Notes: generated by a model not told the origin, from the letters alone. A DNA stretch of 64,000 nucleotides from Rhizobium sp. BK196 (GCF_014193255.1 NZ_JACHZB010000007.1:1-64000); one strand, 5' to 3'. Counted from the stretch's first letter, positions 36,613 through 46,635 are shown. Translations and numbers: made by a program.

Positions 36613-37728
36613 ATGGCTTTCCTTGAAATTTCCGGTCTCAAGAAGCGCTTCGGCGCCGTCGACATTCTCAAGGGGATCGATCTGGAACTCGAAAAGGGCG
36701 GTTTCCTGGTGCTGGTGGGTCCGTCCGGCTGCGGCAAGTCCACGCTGCTCAACACCATTGCCGGGCTCGAAGCGATCACTTCGGGTGAGATTCGCATCGA
36801 TGGCCGCTCCATCAACGGCTTGCACCCCTCCAAGCGCGATATCGCCATGGTCTTCCAGAGCTACGCGCTCTATCCGAACATGACCGTTGCCGGCAACATC
36901 GCCTTCGGCATGGAAATCCGCGGCGTGCCGAAGGAAGAGCGCGAGAAGGCGATCAAGCAGGTCTCTGACATGCTGCAGATTGGCCATCTGCTCGATCGCA
37001 AGCCCTCGCAACTGTCAGGTGGCCAGCGTCAGCGCGTAGCGATGGGGCGCGCGCTGGTGCGCAATCCGCAGGTCTTCCTTTTCGATGAGCCGCTCTCCAA
37101 CCTCGATGCGAAGCTGCGTGTCGATATGCGCACGGAAATCAAGCGCCTGCACCAGCGCATGGGAACGACGATCGTCTACGTCACGCATGACCAGATCGAG
37201 GCGATGACGCTGGCGACGAAGATCGCGGTGCTGAAGGACGGCGTGCTGCAGCAGTTCGGCACACCGGCCGAGATCTATAACAGCCCGGCCAATGTCTTCG
37301 TAGCTGATTTCATGGGCTCGCCGGCGATGAACCTGCTGAACGCCACCGTTGAAAACGGTGCCGGCGGGCTGCAGGTCTCGTTGGAACGGCCGAATGGCGA
37401 ACCGCTGAAGCTGCCCGTCAATGCCGGCAATAACAGCCTCACAGGTTATGCCGGCAAGCAGGTGATCTTCGGGATCCGTCCGGAAGCACTGACGGATATC
37501 GACGGAGCCGACCGCAAGGCAAAGTCGGTCGTTCACGGCGATTGTGCCATCGAGGTCGTGGAGCCTGCCGGTTCCGATACGTTCGCGGTCACCAAGCTCG
37601 GCGGCAAATCGGTAGTGGCGCGCCTTGGAGCGGATACCGGCATCCTGCCGGGCCAGAATACTCGCCTTGCCTTCAATCTCGACAAGGCGGTGTTCTTCGA
37701 TCCGGCCAGCCAGTTGAGGATCGCTTAG
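36613..37728 (+). CDS. CUT1 sugar ABC transporter ATP-binding protein (MalK/UgpC-like)
   Basis: A 371-residue ATPase: Walker A GPSGCGKST, Q-loop VFQSYALYP, signature LSGGQRQRVAMGRAL, Walker B FLFDEPLSNLD, switch His in YVTHDQIEAMTLA, then a C-terminal TOBE/OB regulatory domain (GIRPEAL). It powers the two upstream permeases. Last gene of the operon, convergent with the GH2 gene 25 bases away. Confidence 0.95.
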   Translation: MAFLEISGLKKRFGAVDILKGIDLELEKGGFLVLVGPSGCGKSTLLNTIAGLEAITSGEIRIDGRSINGLHPSKRDIAMVFQSYALYPNMTVAGNIAFGMEIRGVPKEEREKAIKQVSDMLQIGHLLDRKPSQLSGGQRQRVAMGRALVRNPQVFLFDEPLSNLDAKLRVDMRTEIKRLHQRMGTTIVYVTHDQIEAMTLATKIAVLKDGVLQQFGTPAEIYNSPANVFVADFMGSPAMNLLNATVENGAGGLQVSLERPNGEPLKLPVNAGNNSLTGYAGKQVIFGIRPEALTDIDGADRKAKSVVHGDCAIEVVEPAGSDTFAVTKLGGKSVVARLGADTGILPGQNTRLAFNLDKAVFFDPASQLRIA

Positions 37729-37753
37729 CCAGCAAAATATTCTCTGGCCACCG

Positions 37754-39997
37754 TCAGACAGCCGCCACGGAAATCGTGACTGGTGCGAAGTGGCTCGAGG
37801 TCGCTTCGACGGTGATTTCGCCCGTCAGGCCTGTTGCCTCCAGCCAGAAGCCCGTCGTTCCGCCCTGGAGCGGCACGGTCGCTGGCCCGACGATCTTGCC
37901 TGGCCCCTTCACGGTCAAGATTACAACATCGTTGAGGAAGGGCAGGCGCTGGCCGCGCTGGTCGAGCGCGCGGATGATGACGCGGGTCGTGTCGCGTTCG
38001 CGAGCCTTCAGCGTGGTGCTGTCGGCCGCGACTTCCAGCGTGGTCGGCAGCGGATCGGCTGCCAGCGTCAGTCTTGTCACGGGCTCGCCGTTGATGAAAC
38101 CGGTGAATTCGCCATCGATCCATTCCAGACCCCAGCGGCCGAGTTCGTCCTGGGTGAAATGGCGGTGGTCGAGCACGACGGGCGGATGCGGCAGGTGCGG
38201 GTAGTTTTCGCGGTCCGGACCGATGCGCTTCGTCAGCGAGCCGTATTTCAACTCAACCTCATCGCAATTGGTCAGGATGATCAGCGGCAGCACGCCGCCG
38301 ATGCTGCGCTCGCCCCGCGCCCAGAAGGTGACCGGTTTCATGATGATCTCATCCGAAGGGTCGCACTGGCTGGCATAGACATAGGCCGCAAATTTCGGTT
38401 CGCGGAACATGTCCATGACGCCGTGATAGCAGATACGGTCGCCGGAACCGAAGTCCTTGTGGGTGTTATAGTCGAACATGCACCAGCCGATCGCGCCAGA
38501 AATATCCGGATCGCCATAGGCCGCGTTCAGCACTTCCAGATGGCGGCGCACATGCTCGGCTTGGCGCTGCTCGGCATCATACATCTTGGTCGGATGCATG
38601 TGGCCGTTGAACTCGGTGATGATGTAGGGGACCTTGTAAGAGAGGCCGGTATTTTCCTGCTGGCTGCGAAGGGCCGTGCGCGGGCGATTGGCGCCCGGCA
38701 GTTCCTCATTGCCGAGGATGAAGTCGTTCATCGTGTAGACGTCTTCCAGAAGCTCGCTTTCGGTCAGATAGCGAACGCCGCCGGTCTGACGGGTGGAATC
38801 GAGCTCATGGGCCAGCCGGTTGGTGGCGGTATAGAAGTCGTGGCTGTCGAGCGACTCGTTGATGCGCACGCCCCAGATGATGATCGAGGGATGATTCCAG
38901 TCGCGCTCGATCATGCGGCGCACGTTCTCGATCGATTCCTGCTGCCAGTCGAGATCGCCGATATGCTGCCAGCCGGGGATTTCTTCGAAGACCAGCAGGC
39001 CGATGCGATCGCACTGGTCGAGGAACCATTTCGACTGCGGATAATGCGAGGTGCGCACGATATTGCACTTCAGCACCTTCTTCATTATGTCGGCGTCGCG
39101 CTCCTGCGCGGAACGGCCGGCCGCATAACCGACATAGGGATAGGCCTGATGGCGGTTGAGGCCCTGCAGTTTTACCGGGCGGCCGTTCAGCAGGAAGCCT
39201 TCCGGCGTGAATTTGGCCGTACGGAAGCCGAAATGGCCGGTGGTCCTGTCGGCGCCATGTTCCGTCTTCAGTTCGACGGAGATTTCATAGAGCGCCGGGT
39301 TCGACAGATCCCAGAGTTCAATATCGGTCAGGCCGCCGAAGGAAAGCGTGGTGCTGGTACCGATCGTCTCGCCGGCAGCACTTGCCAGAATGTTGCCATG
39401 CGCGTCCCGCAGTGATCCGGTGACCGTTGCCGCATAGGTGAGGCCCTGCGGGTTGGCGATATCGACACGCACTGTCGCCGATTTTCTGTCGGAGAGGATG
39501 TCGTGCGTTTCGATCTTGATGTTGCGGATCGAAACCTTGTCGGTGACCTTCAGCCAGACGTCGCGATAGATGCCGGCATAGGTCAGATAGTCGATGCGGC
39601 CGCCGAAGGGCGGGATGGCGGGGTTCTCGCTGCCGTCGATCTTGACGGTGATCAGGTTCTCGCCCTTGATGAGTTTGCCGGTCAGCCGGGCTTCGAAGGG
39701 CGTATAGCCATCCTTGTGGCCGATGATCTCCTCGCCGTTTAGATAGACGACGCTGTCGGCCATGGTGCCGTCGAAGAGGATGGAGACTTCGCGGCCTTCG
39801 AATTCCGGCAGCCAGCGCAGCACCTTCTGATAGGTGAAGGCGCGCTGGTAGCGCTTCTCGTCGAAATAGTTGAAGGGCAACTCGACCGCCGTATGCGGCA
39901 GGCTGACCATGTGGGTGCCGTCGAAAGCCTCGGTCAGGCGATGACCAAAGCCTTCATGGAAGCTCCAGGATTCATTGAGGGAAACGACGGAACGCAT
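37754..39997 (-). CDS. GH2 family glycoside hydrolase (beta-galactosidase-like)
   Basis: A 747-residue GH2 protein. The jelly-roll sugar-binding domain is about residues 1-180, the immunoglobulin-like domain about 180-270, and the TIM barrel about 270-570. The barrel carries LQGLNRHQAYPYVGYA, the acid/base Glu in IIWGVRINES and the nucleophile Glu in PYIITEFNGH. A C-terminal beta domain follows. GH2 members cut beta-galactosides, beta-mannosides or beta-glucuronides; beta-galactosidase is a guess. No signal peptide, so it acts on imported sugars. It follows a LacI gene and a Gfo/Idh gene on the same strand. Confidence 0.9.
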   Translation of the reverse strand: MRSVVSLNESWSFHEGFGHRLTEAFDGTHMVSLPHTAVELPFNYFDEKRYQRAFTYQKVLRWLPEFEGREVSILFDGTMADSVVYLNGEEIIGHKDGYTPFEARLTGKLIKGENLITVKIDGSENPAIPPFGGRIDYLTYAGIYRDVWLKVTDKVSIRNIKIETHDILSDRKSATVRVDIANPQGLTYAATVTGSLRDAHGNILASAAGETIGTSTTLSFGGLTDIELWDLSNPALYEISVELKTEHGADRTTGHFGFRTAKFTPEGFLLNGRPVKLQGLNRHQAYPYVGYAAGRSAQERDADIMKKVLKCNIVRTSHYPQSKWFLDQCDRIGLLVFEEIPGWQHIGDLDWQQESIENVRRMIERDWNHPSIIIWGVRINESLDSHDFYTATNRLAHELDSTRQTGGVRYLTESELLEDVYTMNDFILGNEELPGANRPRTALRSQQENTGLSYKVPYIITEFNGHMHPTKMYDAEQRQAEHVRRHLEVLNAAYGDPDISGAIGWCMFDYNTHKDFGSGDRICYHGVMDMFREPKFAAYVYASQCDPSDEIIMKPVTFWARGERSIGGVLPLIILTNCDEVELKYGSLTKRIGPDRENYPHLPHPPVVLDHRHFTQDELGRWGLEWIDGEFTGFINGEPVTRLTLAADPLPTTLEVAADSTTLKARERDTTRVIIRALDQRGQRLPFLNDVVILTVKGPGKIVGPATVPLQGGTTGFWLEATGLTGEITVEATSSHFAPVTISVAAV

Positions 39998-40101
39998 CTC
40001 AGGCTCCCCGGCAGGCGGCAGGGGAGAGGCGGCGCCTGACAGCGGCGCGGGAAAGAGCGATCATCGATATTCCTCCTTGATGCGAATGACTGGAGCCGCC
40101 C

Positions 40102-41100
40102 TCAGGCGGTCGAGCCCCAGCGGGGTGTGCAGGCAAGCGTAATACTGTGCGGGCCTTCGTCGCCGGCCTCATGGCGTTCGATCACCTCGACGACCGCGTC
40201 CATGAAGGCCACGTGGTCGAGGCTCAGCGTCGTCAGGTCGTTGCAGTCCCAGGCGGCCATCGCGATGCCGTCCTGACCGACGATGGCGATATCCTCAGGC
40301 GTATTCTTCCCGAGCACACGGCGGGCGGCATCACGCGCGCCGATCGCCATCACGTCATTGCCGCAGATGATAGCGTCGACCTTGGAGCGGTGCAGCAGCA
40401 GGACAGCTTCCTTGAAGCCGGAATCATAGGAATAGTCGCCGAAGGCTTCGGCTTCGAAGGCAAGGCCGTGGCGCGCCAGAGCGTCGGCGAACCATTTGCG
40501 GCGCAGCTTATCGATCCAGCTCGATTTGGTGCCGGAGAGATAGGCGAAGCGCCGTTTGCCGTCGCCGACGATCTTGTCGATGATCTCGCCGGCGCCGGCA
40601 GCGCCATCGATGCGGATGTTGGAGACATCTTCGTTTTCCAATGGTTCGAAGGAGACGATGATCGGCTTCGTTGTATGGAAAATATCGACCGCATCCTGCA
40701 TCGAGACCATGTCGGAGAAGATGACGACATGATCGACCTGATAGGTGGAGGCGAGCCGCATCAGTTGCAGGCGATCGGAGTGATCGGCGCAACAGAGCAG
40801 GATCGGCAGGAGCTGGCGGGCCTGCAGGCGGTGGACGAGAAGCTGCTGCTCCTCGGCCTCGCAGGGATTGCCGATGGCGTTGACCACGAGTGCGACGAGG
40901 CGCGAGCGCTGGTTGTTCAGCGAGCGGGCAATCGCATTCGGCTGGTAGCCATATTCGCGAGCAACGGCGAGGATGCGGTCGCGCGTGGCGCTTCCGATCC
41001 GCGAATCCGGCGAGAAAGCCCTCGAAATCGTCGCGGAGGACACACCGGCGAGTTTCGCCAGTTCCTTCGAGGTGATCCGCCGTCTGTTCGTTCCGCTCAT
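40102..41100 (-). CDS. LacI family transcriptional regulator
   Basis: A 332-residue LacI-family protein with ITSKELAKLAGVSSATISRAF as helix-turn-helix and YQPNAIARSLNNQRS as hinge helix. The start at 41100 (MSGTNRRR) is preferred; the 33 extra residues to 41199 lie within the upstream gene. It lies between the Gfo/Idh and GH2 genes and is likely to control the divergent ABC operon at 42.3 kb through the dyad at 42137. Confidence 0.91.
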   Translation of the reverse strand: MSGTNRRRITSKELAKLAGVSSATISRAFSPDSRIGSATRDRILAVAREYGYQPNAIARSLNNQRSRLVALVVNAIGNPCEAEEQQLLVHRLQARQLLPILLCCADHSDRLQLMRLASTYQVDHVVIFSDMVSMQDAVDIFHTTKPIIVSFEPLENEDVSNIRIDGAAGAGEIIDKIVGDGKRRFAYLSGTKSSWIDKLRRKWFADALARHGLAFEAEAFGDYSYDSGFKEAVLLLHRSKVDAIICGNDVMAIGARDAARRVLGKNTPEDIAIVGQDGIAMAAWDCNDLTTLSLDHVAFMDAVVEVIERHEAGDEGPHSITLACTPRWGSTA

Positions 41101-41110
41101 TATTTTGCGC

Positions 41111-42115
41111 CTATCCGGCAATCCTGACGGGGGTGCCGTCGGCTGCTGCCGATTCCTTGATTGCATCCCAGAGCCTAGCGAATCTGAGACCCATTTCAAC
41201 GGAGCCGGAGTTTTCCATCGTTCCGGCGCGGATGGCGAGGAAATTCTTCATCGGGTTGCCGAGAATCTCGGCCTCTTCACGTGGCTCGCTGGTGCGCCCG
41301 ACGCTGATTTCGCGCCAGCCGCCCCAGGCATCGATGCGTACGATCGCCTTTGAATAGAAGAAGGTGATGTAAGAAGCGCAGCCGGGAGGGCCTTCGCCTG
41401 CGGCCGTCAGCGTCGCCAGCGCGCCATTCTTCAGGCGGGCGGAGACGGCGGTCGCGATATCCACCTTTTTGCCGTGGTTGTTCATATAGGCGGAAACGCT
41501 GTCGAAATCGGAATTGGCGAGCAGGCAGACGGTGTTCATCATGTGTGCACCGGTATCGAACATGAAGCCGCCGCCGGAGATTTCCGGCTGCTGCTTCCAG
41601 TGGCCCTCATAGTTGGAAGACCAGCTTTCCCAGATCATGCCGGAAATGGCGATGAGTTCGCCGAATTCGCCTGAGAGAGCCCGTTTGCGGGTATCGAGCA
41701 CGAGCGGAGACAGCCCGCCCTGGAAGGCGGTGACGACGGTGACGCCGCTTTTCCTCTGCGCCGCGATCAGCGTTTCGGCCTCTGCTACGGTCGTGACCAT
41801 CGGCTTTTCGAGGAAGAGATCGAGGCCGGCTTCGGCAACGGCTGTCGCCTGCTCGGCATGGAAAGCGTGCGGGGTGGAGACGTAGATGATGTCGAGTTCA
41901 TTACGGCATTTTGTGAGCATGTCGCGGTAGTTCTCGAAGCTTTTCGGCTCCGGTGCTCCGGCTGCGGTGCAGACGTCGATGAGGCGCTTTCTGGAGGTTT
42001 CCGTCGTGTCGGCGAGTGCTGCGAATTCAATTTCCGGCATCCTTGCCCAGCTTTGAGCATATTCAGCCGCTTTCAAGCCGGCGCCGATGACGCCGAGGCG
42101 CAATTTCTGAGACAT
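41111..42115 (-). CDS. Gfo/Idh/MocA family oxidoreductase
   Basis: A 334-residue NAD(P)-dependent sugar oxidoreductase. The Rossmann motif LGVIGAGLKAAEYAQSWA opens the protein; VSTPHAFHAEQATAVAEAG and the catalytic-type EKPMVTTVAEAETL follow; the C-terminal half is the substrate domain. ATG at 42115 follows GGGAGGA. ThuB of the trehalose operon, which makes 3-ketotrehalose, belongs to this family, and a ThuA-like gene is in the divergent operon. A 3-keto-glycoside route is possible. Confidence 0.88.
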   Translation of the reverse strand: MSQKLRLGVIGAGLKAAEYAQSWARMPEIEFAALADTTETSRKRLIDVCTAAGAPEPKSFENYRDMLTKCRNELDIIYVSTPHAFHAEQATAVAEAGLDLFLEKPMVTTVAEAETLIAAQRKSGVTVVTAFQGGLSPLVLDTRKRALSGEFGELIAISGMIWESWSSNYEGHWKQQPEISGGGFMFDTGAHMMNTVCLLANSDFDSVSAYMNNHGKKVDIATAVSARLKNGALATLTAAGEGPPGCASYITFFYSKAIVRIDAWGGWREISVGRTSEPREEAEILGNPMKNFLAIRAGTMENSGSVEMGLRFARLWDAIKESAAADGTPVRIAG

Positions 42116-42136
42116 CGAAATCCTCCCTGATATCGT

Positions 42137-42154
42137 TGTGCAAACGATTACACA
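42137..42154 (+). promoter_or_regulatory. LacI-type operator between Gfo/Idh and the second CUT1 operon
   Basis: TGTGCAAACGATTACACA (42137-42154) is a near-palindrome centred on CG; 14 of 18 bases match its reverse complement. It fits the LacI-family consensus and sits in the divergent promoter region, 22 bases from the Gfo/Idh start and 163 from the binding-protein start. Confidence 0.75.
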
Positions 42155-42316
42155 AAGCATATATTCGACGCAAGTTATAAATTATACAATAAAATCATAT
42201 ATATAAATTTGAAGACAACTGAGTTTCAAAAATCATCTTGTCAGCATTCAGAATGCGTGTACATTTTTGTCGCCGGTGCTGGAGGGCGCCGTGGCTCAAA
42301 AAAGGGAGGACTTCCG

Positions 42317-43609
42317 TTGAAGAAGACGGTTATCGGTGGCCTGTGCGCCATCCTGCTCAGCGCGGTTTCGACGCTGGCCCAAGCTGAAACAATTCGTATC
42401 GCCAATCACGGTCAGGCCGGCATCGACGCCATGAAGTCGACCGTAGAGCGGATCGAGAAAAAATACGGTGTCACGGTCGAGGTCGTCGAATATCCGGCGC
42501 CGGACAAGGACTATCTCACCAAGCTTCTGACCGAACTGGGTGCCGGCAACGCCCCTGATCTCTTCTCCATCCCGACAACGGCTGCCGTTGCCGATATGGT
42601 TGAGGCCGGTTACCTCGCGCCCGTTACCACCGAATTTAAGGCCTGGGATGGCTATGCCAACCTTTATGACGTCGCCAAGCAGCTCGCCGTCAGCCCGGAC
42701 GGTGAAACCTATGTGATGCCGTTCATGCTCGGCATTCAGGAAATCTACTACCGCAAGGACGTTCTCGAAAAGGCCGGCATCTCCACCGAACAGCCGAAGA
42801 CGTGGCAGGAGCTTCTCGACCGCGCCGCCGAGGTCAAACAGAAGACCGGCTCCTACGGCCTCCTCTTCCCGGCAGGTGTGTCCTGGGGCAGCGGTGCCTT
42901 CGACGAAGGCTTCCAGCACCTGATCGTCGGTTCCAAGACGCCGCAGCTCGTCGATGCCGACGGCAAGCTCGATCTGAACGGCGAAGGCGTGAAGGATGTC
43001 TTCAACGTCTACAAGACGCTGATCGACAAGGACCTGATGCCGGTGCAGCCGCTCCTCGGACCGGAACCCTGGGTGGTGCCGAAATATGAGATGTTTCCGG
43101 CCGGCAAGCTTGCCGCCACCACCTGCGGCTCCTGGTGCTACATTTTCGACTGGGGTCGCGAGAGCAAGAACCCGATCCCTGACGTGACCAAGATCGTCGG
43201 CACCTGGACCGTTCCGGGCCAGAGCGGCGGCCAGTATGTTCTTGCCAACCTTGCTGCTCCGTGGGCCGTCAATTCCAAGTCCGCCAATGTCGAACTTGCC
43301 AAGAAGGCGCTGATGGAGATCGGCTCGGTCGCAACGCAGGTTTCATACGCTGCCCGCATCGGCAACATTCCGGCCAGCAAGGACGCTGCCAAGGATCCTG
43401 AATTCCAGAAGCTGACGGAACTCGTTCCGATCCATGCCGCTGCCGGAAACGGCGTCTTCCTGAAGCAGGCGTCCGGCTTCGGCACGGTTGCCGAAGGTGT
43501 GGCACGCGCCACCGAAGCCCTGCTGCGCAAGGAAACCGATGCAGCCGGTGCCCAGAAGATCCTTGTCGACTACGTCAAGGAAACGCTCGGCGACGACATG
43601 GTCAAGTAA
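42317..43609 (+). CDS. CUT1 sugar ABC transporter substrate-binding protein
   Basis: A 430-residue binding protein with signal peptide (KKTVIGGLCAILLSAVS, cleaved near AQA-ETI) and a mature part starting IRIANHGQAGIDAMKS, as in MalE-type proteins. The TTG at 42317 is the best start, 6 bases after GGGAGGA; the upstream in-frame ATG at 42209 would bury the signal peptide. First gene of a five-gene operon ending in a ThuA-like gene. Confidence 0.92.
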   Translation: MKKTVIGGLCAILLSAVSTLAQAETIRIANHGQAGIDAMKSTVERIEKKYGVTVEVVEYPAPDKDYLTKLLTELGAGNAPDLFSIPTTAAVADMVEAGYLAPVTTEFKAWDGYANLYDVAKQLAVSPDGETYVMPFMLGIQEIYYRKDVLEKAGISTEQPKTWQELLDRAAEVKQKTGSYGLLFPAGVSWGSGAFDEGFQHLIVGSKTPQLVDADGKLDLNGEGVKDVFNVYKTLIDKDLMPVQPLLGPEPWVVPKYEMFPAGKLAATTCGSWCYIFDWGRESKNPIPDVTKIVGTWTVPGQSGGQYVLANLAAPWAVNSKSANVELAKKALMEIGSVATQVSYAARIGNIPASKDAAKDPEFQKLTELVPIHAAAGNGVFLKQASGFGTVAEGVARATEALLRKETDAAGAQKILVDYVKETLGDDMVK

Positions 43610-43640
43610 GCCACTGATATCTTCCTCCCGCCAAGACGGG

Positions 43641-43662
43641 GACGCGGCATTCTCGCCGCGTC
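43641..43662 (+). other. Intercistronic hairpin after the second CUT1 binding-protein gene
   Basis: GACGCGGC (43641-43648) pairs perfectly with GCCGCGTC (43655-43662) over ATTCTC, followed by TTCTCGCTTTC. A partial terminator is possible. Confidence 0.72.
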
Positions 43663-43714
43663 TTCTCGCTTTCATTCGATAAGCCGGTTTCATTCGATAA
43701 GGTTGTGAGCTTCA

Positions 43715-44602
43715 ATGGCCCGAAACTCTCATGAAAAGCGAACCGAGCGCCAACTCCTGCTGGTTCTGCTGCCGTCGCTGGTCCTGCTTCTGGCCTTTGT
43801 GATCTATCCCGCCCTCTATTCCGTCTATCTGAGCTTCACCAATGAGGCGCTGACGGGAGCTGCGGCCCTGCGGCCGCGCTTCGTCGGCATCCGCAACTAT
43901 GTGCGCCTTTTCAACGATGCGAAGTTCTGGAATTCGCTGTTCGTCACCTTCGTCTTCGTCATGGGCTCTGCCGTCATCGGGCAGTTCGTGCTCGGGCTTA
44001 TTTCGGCGATGGCGTTGCGCCGGCCGATCCGTTTCCGCCAGTTCTTCTCTTCGATTATTCTTCTGCCGAATGCCGCCCCGGAAGTCGTTGCCGGCTTCAT
44101 GTGGATCTCGATGCTGGCCGGCGGCGAACATGCGACGCTCTCGCGCATCGTTGCCTTCTTCGGCATTGATCCCGCTGACTGGCTGAACGCCTTCCCGCTG
44201 TCGATGATTATCATCGTCAATACCTGGCGCGGTATCGCGACCGCGATGATCCTGTTGACGGCGGGCTTGAGCACCATTCCCTCCGAGATCTACGAGGCGG
44301 CGCGCATGGATGGCGCGACACCGTCGCAGATGTTCCGCCGCATTACCCTGCCGCTGATGATGCCGACGATCCTGCTGTACATGCTGATCTCGGCCGTCTC
44401 CACCATTGCTGTCTTCGGCCTCGTCTATGCGCTGACGCGCGGCGGGCCGGGCGGGGCGACGGAGGTCGTCAGCATCTATATCTACAACCAGTCGTTTACG
44501 GCCTTCCAGCTCGGCTACGGCGCTGCGGTCGCGGTCGTCGCGCTCATCATCTCGCTGATCCTCGGTATCGGCTATGTCCGAGCCATGAAAGTGGAGGTCT
44601 GA
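43715..44602 (+). CDS. CUT1 sugar ABC transporter permease (MalF-like)
   Basis: A 295-residue membrane protein with six hydrophobic segments and an EAA loop EIYEAARMDGATPSQMFRRI at about residue 190. It ends 1 base before the next gene, so the two are tightly linked. Confidence 0.94.
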   Translation: MARNSHEKRTERQLLLVLLPSLVLLLAFVIYPALYSVYLSFTNEALTGAAALRPRFVGIRNYVRLFNDAKFWNSLFVTFVFVMGSAVIGQFVLGLISAMALRRPIRFRQFFSSIILLPNAAPEVVAGFMWISMLAGGEHATLSRIVAFFGIDPADWLNAFPLSMIIIVNTWRGIATAMILLTAGLSTIPSEIYEAARMDGATPSQMFRRITLPLMMPTILLYMLISAVSTIAVFGLVYALTRGGPGGATEVVSIYIYNQSFTAFQLGYGAAVAVVALIISLILGIGYVRAMKVEV

Positions 44603-44603
44603 C

Positions 44604-45515
44604 ATGACCGCTATTTCCCCGAGCGAAGGCGCCAACAAAACCCGCTCCGACCTGCTTGCCTATGCAACATTGACGATCATCTCGATCTTCTGCGCTGTGC
44701 CTTTCTTCTGGGTGCTGCTTGCCTCCTTCGACGGCAATGCGCAGCTCTTCCTGCGCTGGCCGGAGCAGTGGACGTTCGCAAACTATGTGCGCGTCTTCAC
44801 CAAGGAGGATGGGGCGAAGTGGCTGTTCAACTCGCTCTTCGTGGTCGGCGGAGCGACGCTTATCGTCATGGTTCTGGCGGGGCTCGGCGGCTATGCGCTG
44901 TCGCGCACGCGGGCCTGGTGGAAGCTGCCGTTCCTCTACGCGATCCTGCTCATCCGCGTGCTGCCGCCGACCGCGCTCGTCGTGCCGCTCTACAAGTTCC
45001 TGCTGACGCTCAACAATGCGGAAGGCGCGATCCTGCGCCCGATCTTCGGCAGCTATGCCCGCGATATCATGCGCTGGACCGGGTTCATCGACGGTTATCT
45101 CGGTATCATGCTGGTGCTCGCCACCATGCAGCTGCCGCTGGCGCTCTGGATCATGAAGACCTTCTTCGACGGCCTGCCGCGTGACTATGAGGAAGCGGCC
45201 GTCATGGACGGGGCGACGATGATGCAGCGCATCCGCCGGGTGCTGATCCCGCTTGCGATGCCCGGGCTCGCGGCGGCCGGTCTCTTCGCCTTCATGTCGG
45301 CCTGGGGCGATTTCCTGCTGCCGCTGATCTTCCTGTCGTCGCCGGAGCTGCAGACGCTGCCGCTCGGCCTCTTCCGCGCCTTCCTCCGCATCAACGAGAT
45401 CGATTACGGCCTGCTGACGGCGCTCGCCTTCATTTACCTGCTGCCTGCCGTCGTCGCCTTCGGCTTTGCGCGGCGCTTCCTCGTCCAGACTTTTTCGGGC
45501 GGTGTGAAGGGCTGA
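44604..45515 (+). CDS. CUT1 sugar ABC transporter permease (MalG-like)
   Basis: A 303-residue partner permease with six hydrophobic segments and EAA-loop DYEEAAVMDGATMMQRIRRV near residue 195. Pairs with the product of the preceding gene; the ATPase gene follows by 19 bases. Confidence 0.94.
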   Translation: MTAISPSEGANKTRSDLLAYATLTIISIFCAVPFFWVLLASFDGNAQLFLRWPEQWTFANYVRVFTKEDGAKWLFNSLFVVGGATLIVMVLAGLGGYALSRTRAWWKLPFLYAILLIRVLPPTALVVPLYKFLLTLNNAEGAILRPIFGSYARDIMRWTGFIDGYLGIMLVLATMQLPLALWIMKTFFDGLPRDYEEAAVMDGATMMQRIRRVLIPLAMPGLAAAGLFAFMSAWGDFLLPLIFLSSPELQTLPLGLFRAFLRINEIDYGLLTALAFIYLLPAVVAFGFARRFLVQTFSGGVKG

Positions 45516-45534
45516 GATCAAGAAAGAGAAACGA

Positions 45535-46617
45535 ATGATCAATCTCAGAAACGTTCGCAAATTCTATGGCGCGCTCGAAGTCATCAAGGGCGTCGATATC
45601 ACAGTGGAGGACGGCGAGTTCGCCGTGTTCGTCGGCCCTTCGGGTTGCGGCAAGTCCACGCTGCTGCGGATGATCGCCGGCCTTGAAGGTATCGACGAGG
45701 GCGATCTGGTGCTGAACGGCCAGCGCATCAACGACGTGCCGCCGGACAAGCGCGGCATCGCCATGGTGTTCCAGTCCTATGCGCTTTATCCGCATATGAC
45801 GGTCGCGGAGAATATCGGCTTTTCGCTGAGCCTCAAGAAGGTGCCGGAAGCCGAAATCAAAAAACAGGTGGAAGGCGTCGCTGAGATCCTGCAGCTGACC
45901 GACTATCTCAGCCGCAAGCCGGGCGCGCTATCCGGCGGCCAGCGTCAGCGTGTGGCGATCGGCCGTGCGATCATCAAGAAGCCGTCGCTGATCCTGTTCG
46001 ACGAGCCTTTGTCGAACCTCGATTCGGCGCTGCGCGTGCAGATGCGCGCCGAGTTGCAGCGCCTGCATCGGGAACTGAAGGCGACTGTCGTCTATGTCAC
46101 GCATGACCAGGTCGAAGCGATGACGATGGCCGACCGCATCGTCGTTCTGAACAAGGGCGTTGTCGCCCAGCAGGGCGCGCCGATGGAGCTCTATCACCAG
46201 CCGGAAAACGAGTTTGTCGCAACCTTCATCGGTTCGCCGAAAATGAACGTGCTGCCAATGACGGCGACGCGCCGGGATGCCGGCAAGGTGCATCTGGAAA
46301 GCCCGCTCGGTCTTGCGATCGATCTCTCGGATGCAAACGGTTCCGTGCCGCAGGGCGAGGCGAAGCTCGGCATCCGGCCGGAACATCTGAAGCTCGCGCC
46401 GCAAGGGCAGGGTGATTTTTCGGCGGAGGTCGTGATCGTCGAGCGGCTCGGCGTCGAGACCTATCTGACGGTCGGCTCGCAGCAGCAACCGATCGTCGTG
46501 CGCACGGAAGGCGACATGACCATCCGTCCCGGCGACCGCGTTTCGCTTACAGCCGAGCGCGCCGCCTGCCATCTGTTCGATTCCGCCGGCCGGGTTGTCC
46601 GTTCGGCAACCGCTTGA
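45535..46617 (+). CDS. CUT1 sugar ABC transporter ATP-binding protein (MalK/UgpC-like)
   Basis: A 360-residue ATPase: Walker A GPSGCGKST, VFQSYALYPHM, signature LSGGQRQRVAIGRA, Walker B LILFDEPLSNLD and His in YVTHDQVEAMTMA; a TOBE domain with GIRPEHLKLAPQ follows. Serves the two upstream permeases. It is a paralogue of the ATPase at 36.6 kb. Confidence 0.95.
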   Translation: MINLRNVRKFYGALEVIKGVDITVEDGEFAVFVGPSGCGKSTLLRMIAGLEGIDEGDLVLNGQRINDVPPDKRGIAMVFQSYALYPHMTVAENIGFSLSLKKVPEAEIKKQVEGVAEILQLTDYLSRKPGALSGGQRQRVAIGRAIIKKPSLILFDEPLSNLDSALRVQMRAELQRLHRELKATVVYVTHDQVEAMTMADRIVVLNKGVVAQQGAPMELYHQPENEFVATFIGSPKMNVLPMTATRRDAGKVHLESPLGLAIDLSDANGSVPQGEAKLGIRPEHLKLAPQGQGDFSAEVVIVERLGVETYLTVGSQQQPIVVRTEGDMTIRPGDRVSLTAERAACHLFDSAGRVVRSATA

Positions 46618-46635
46618 AACATATCGAGGAATGAC

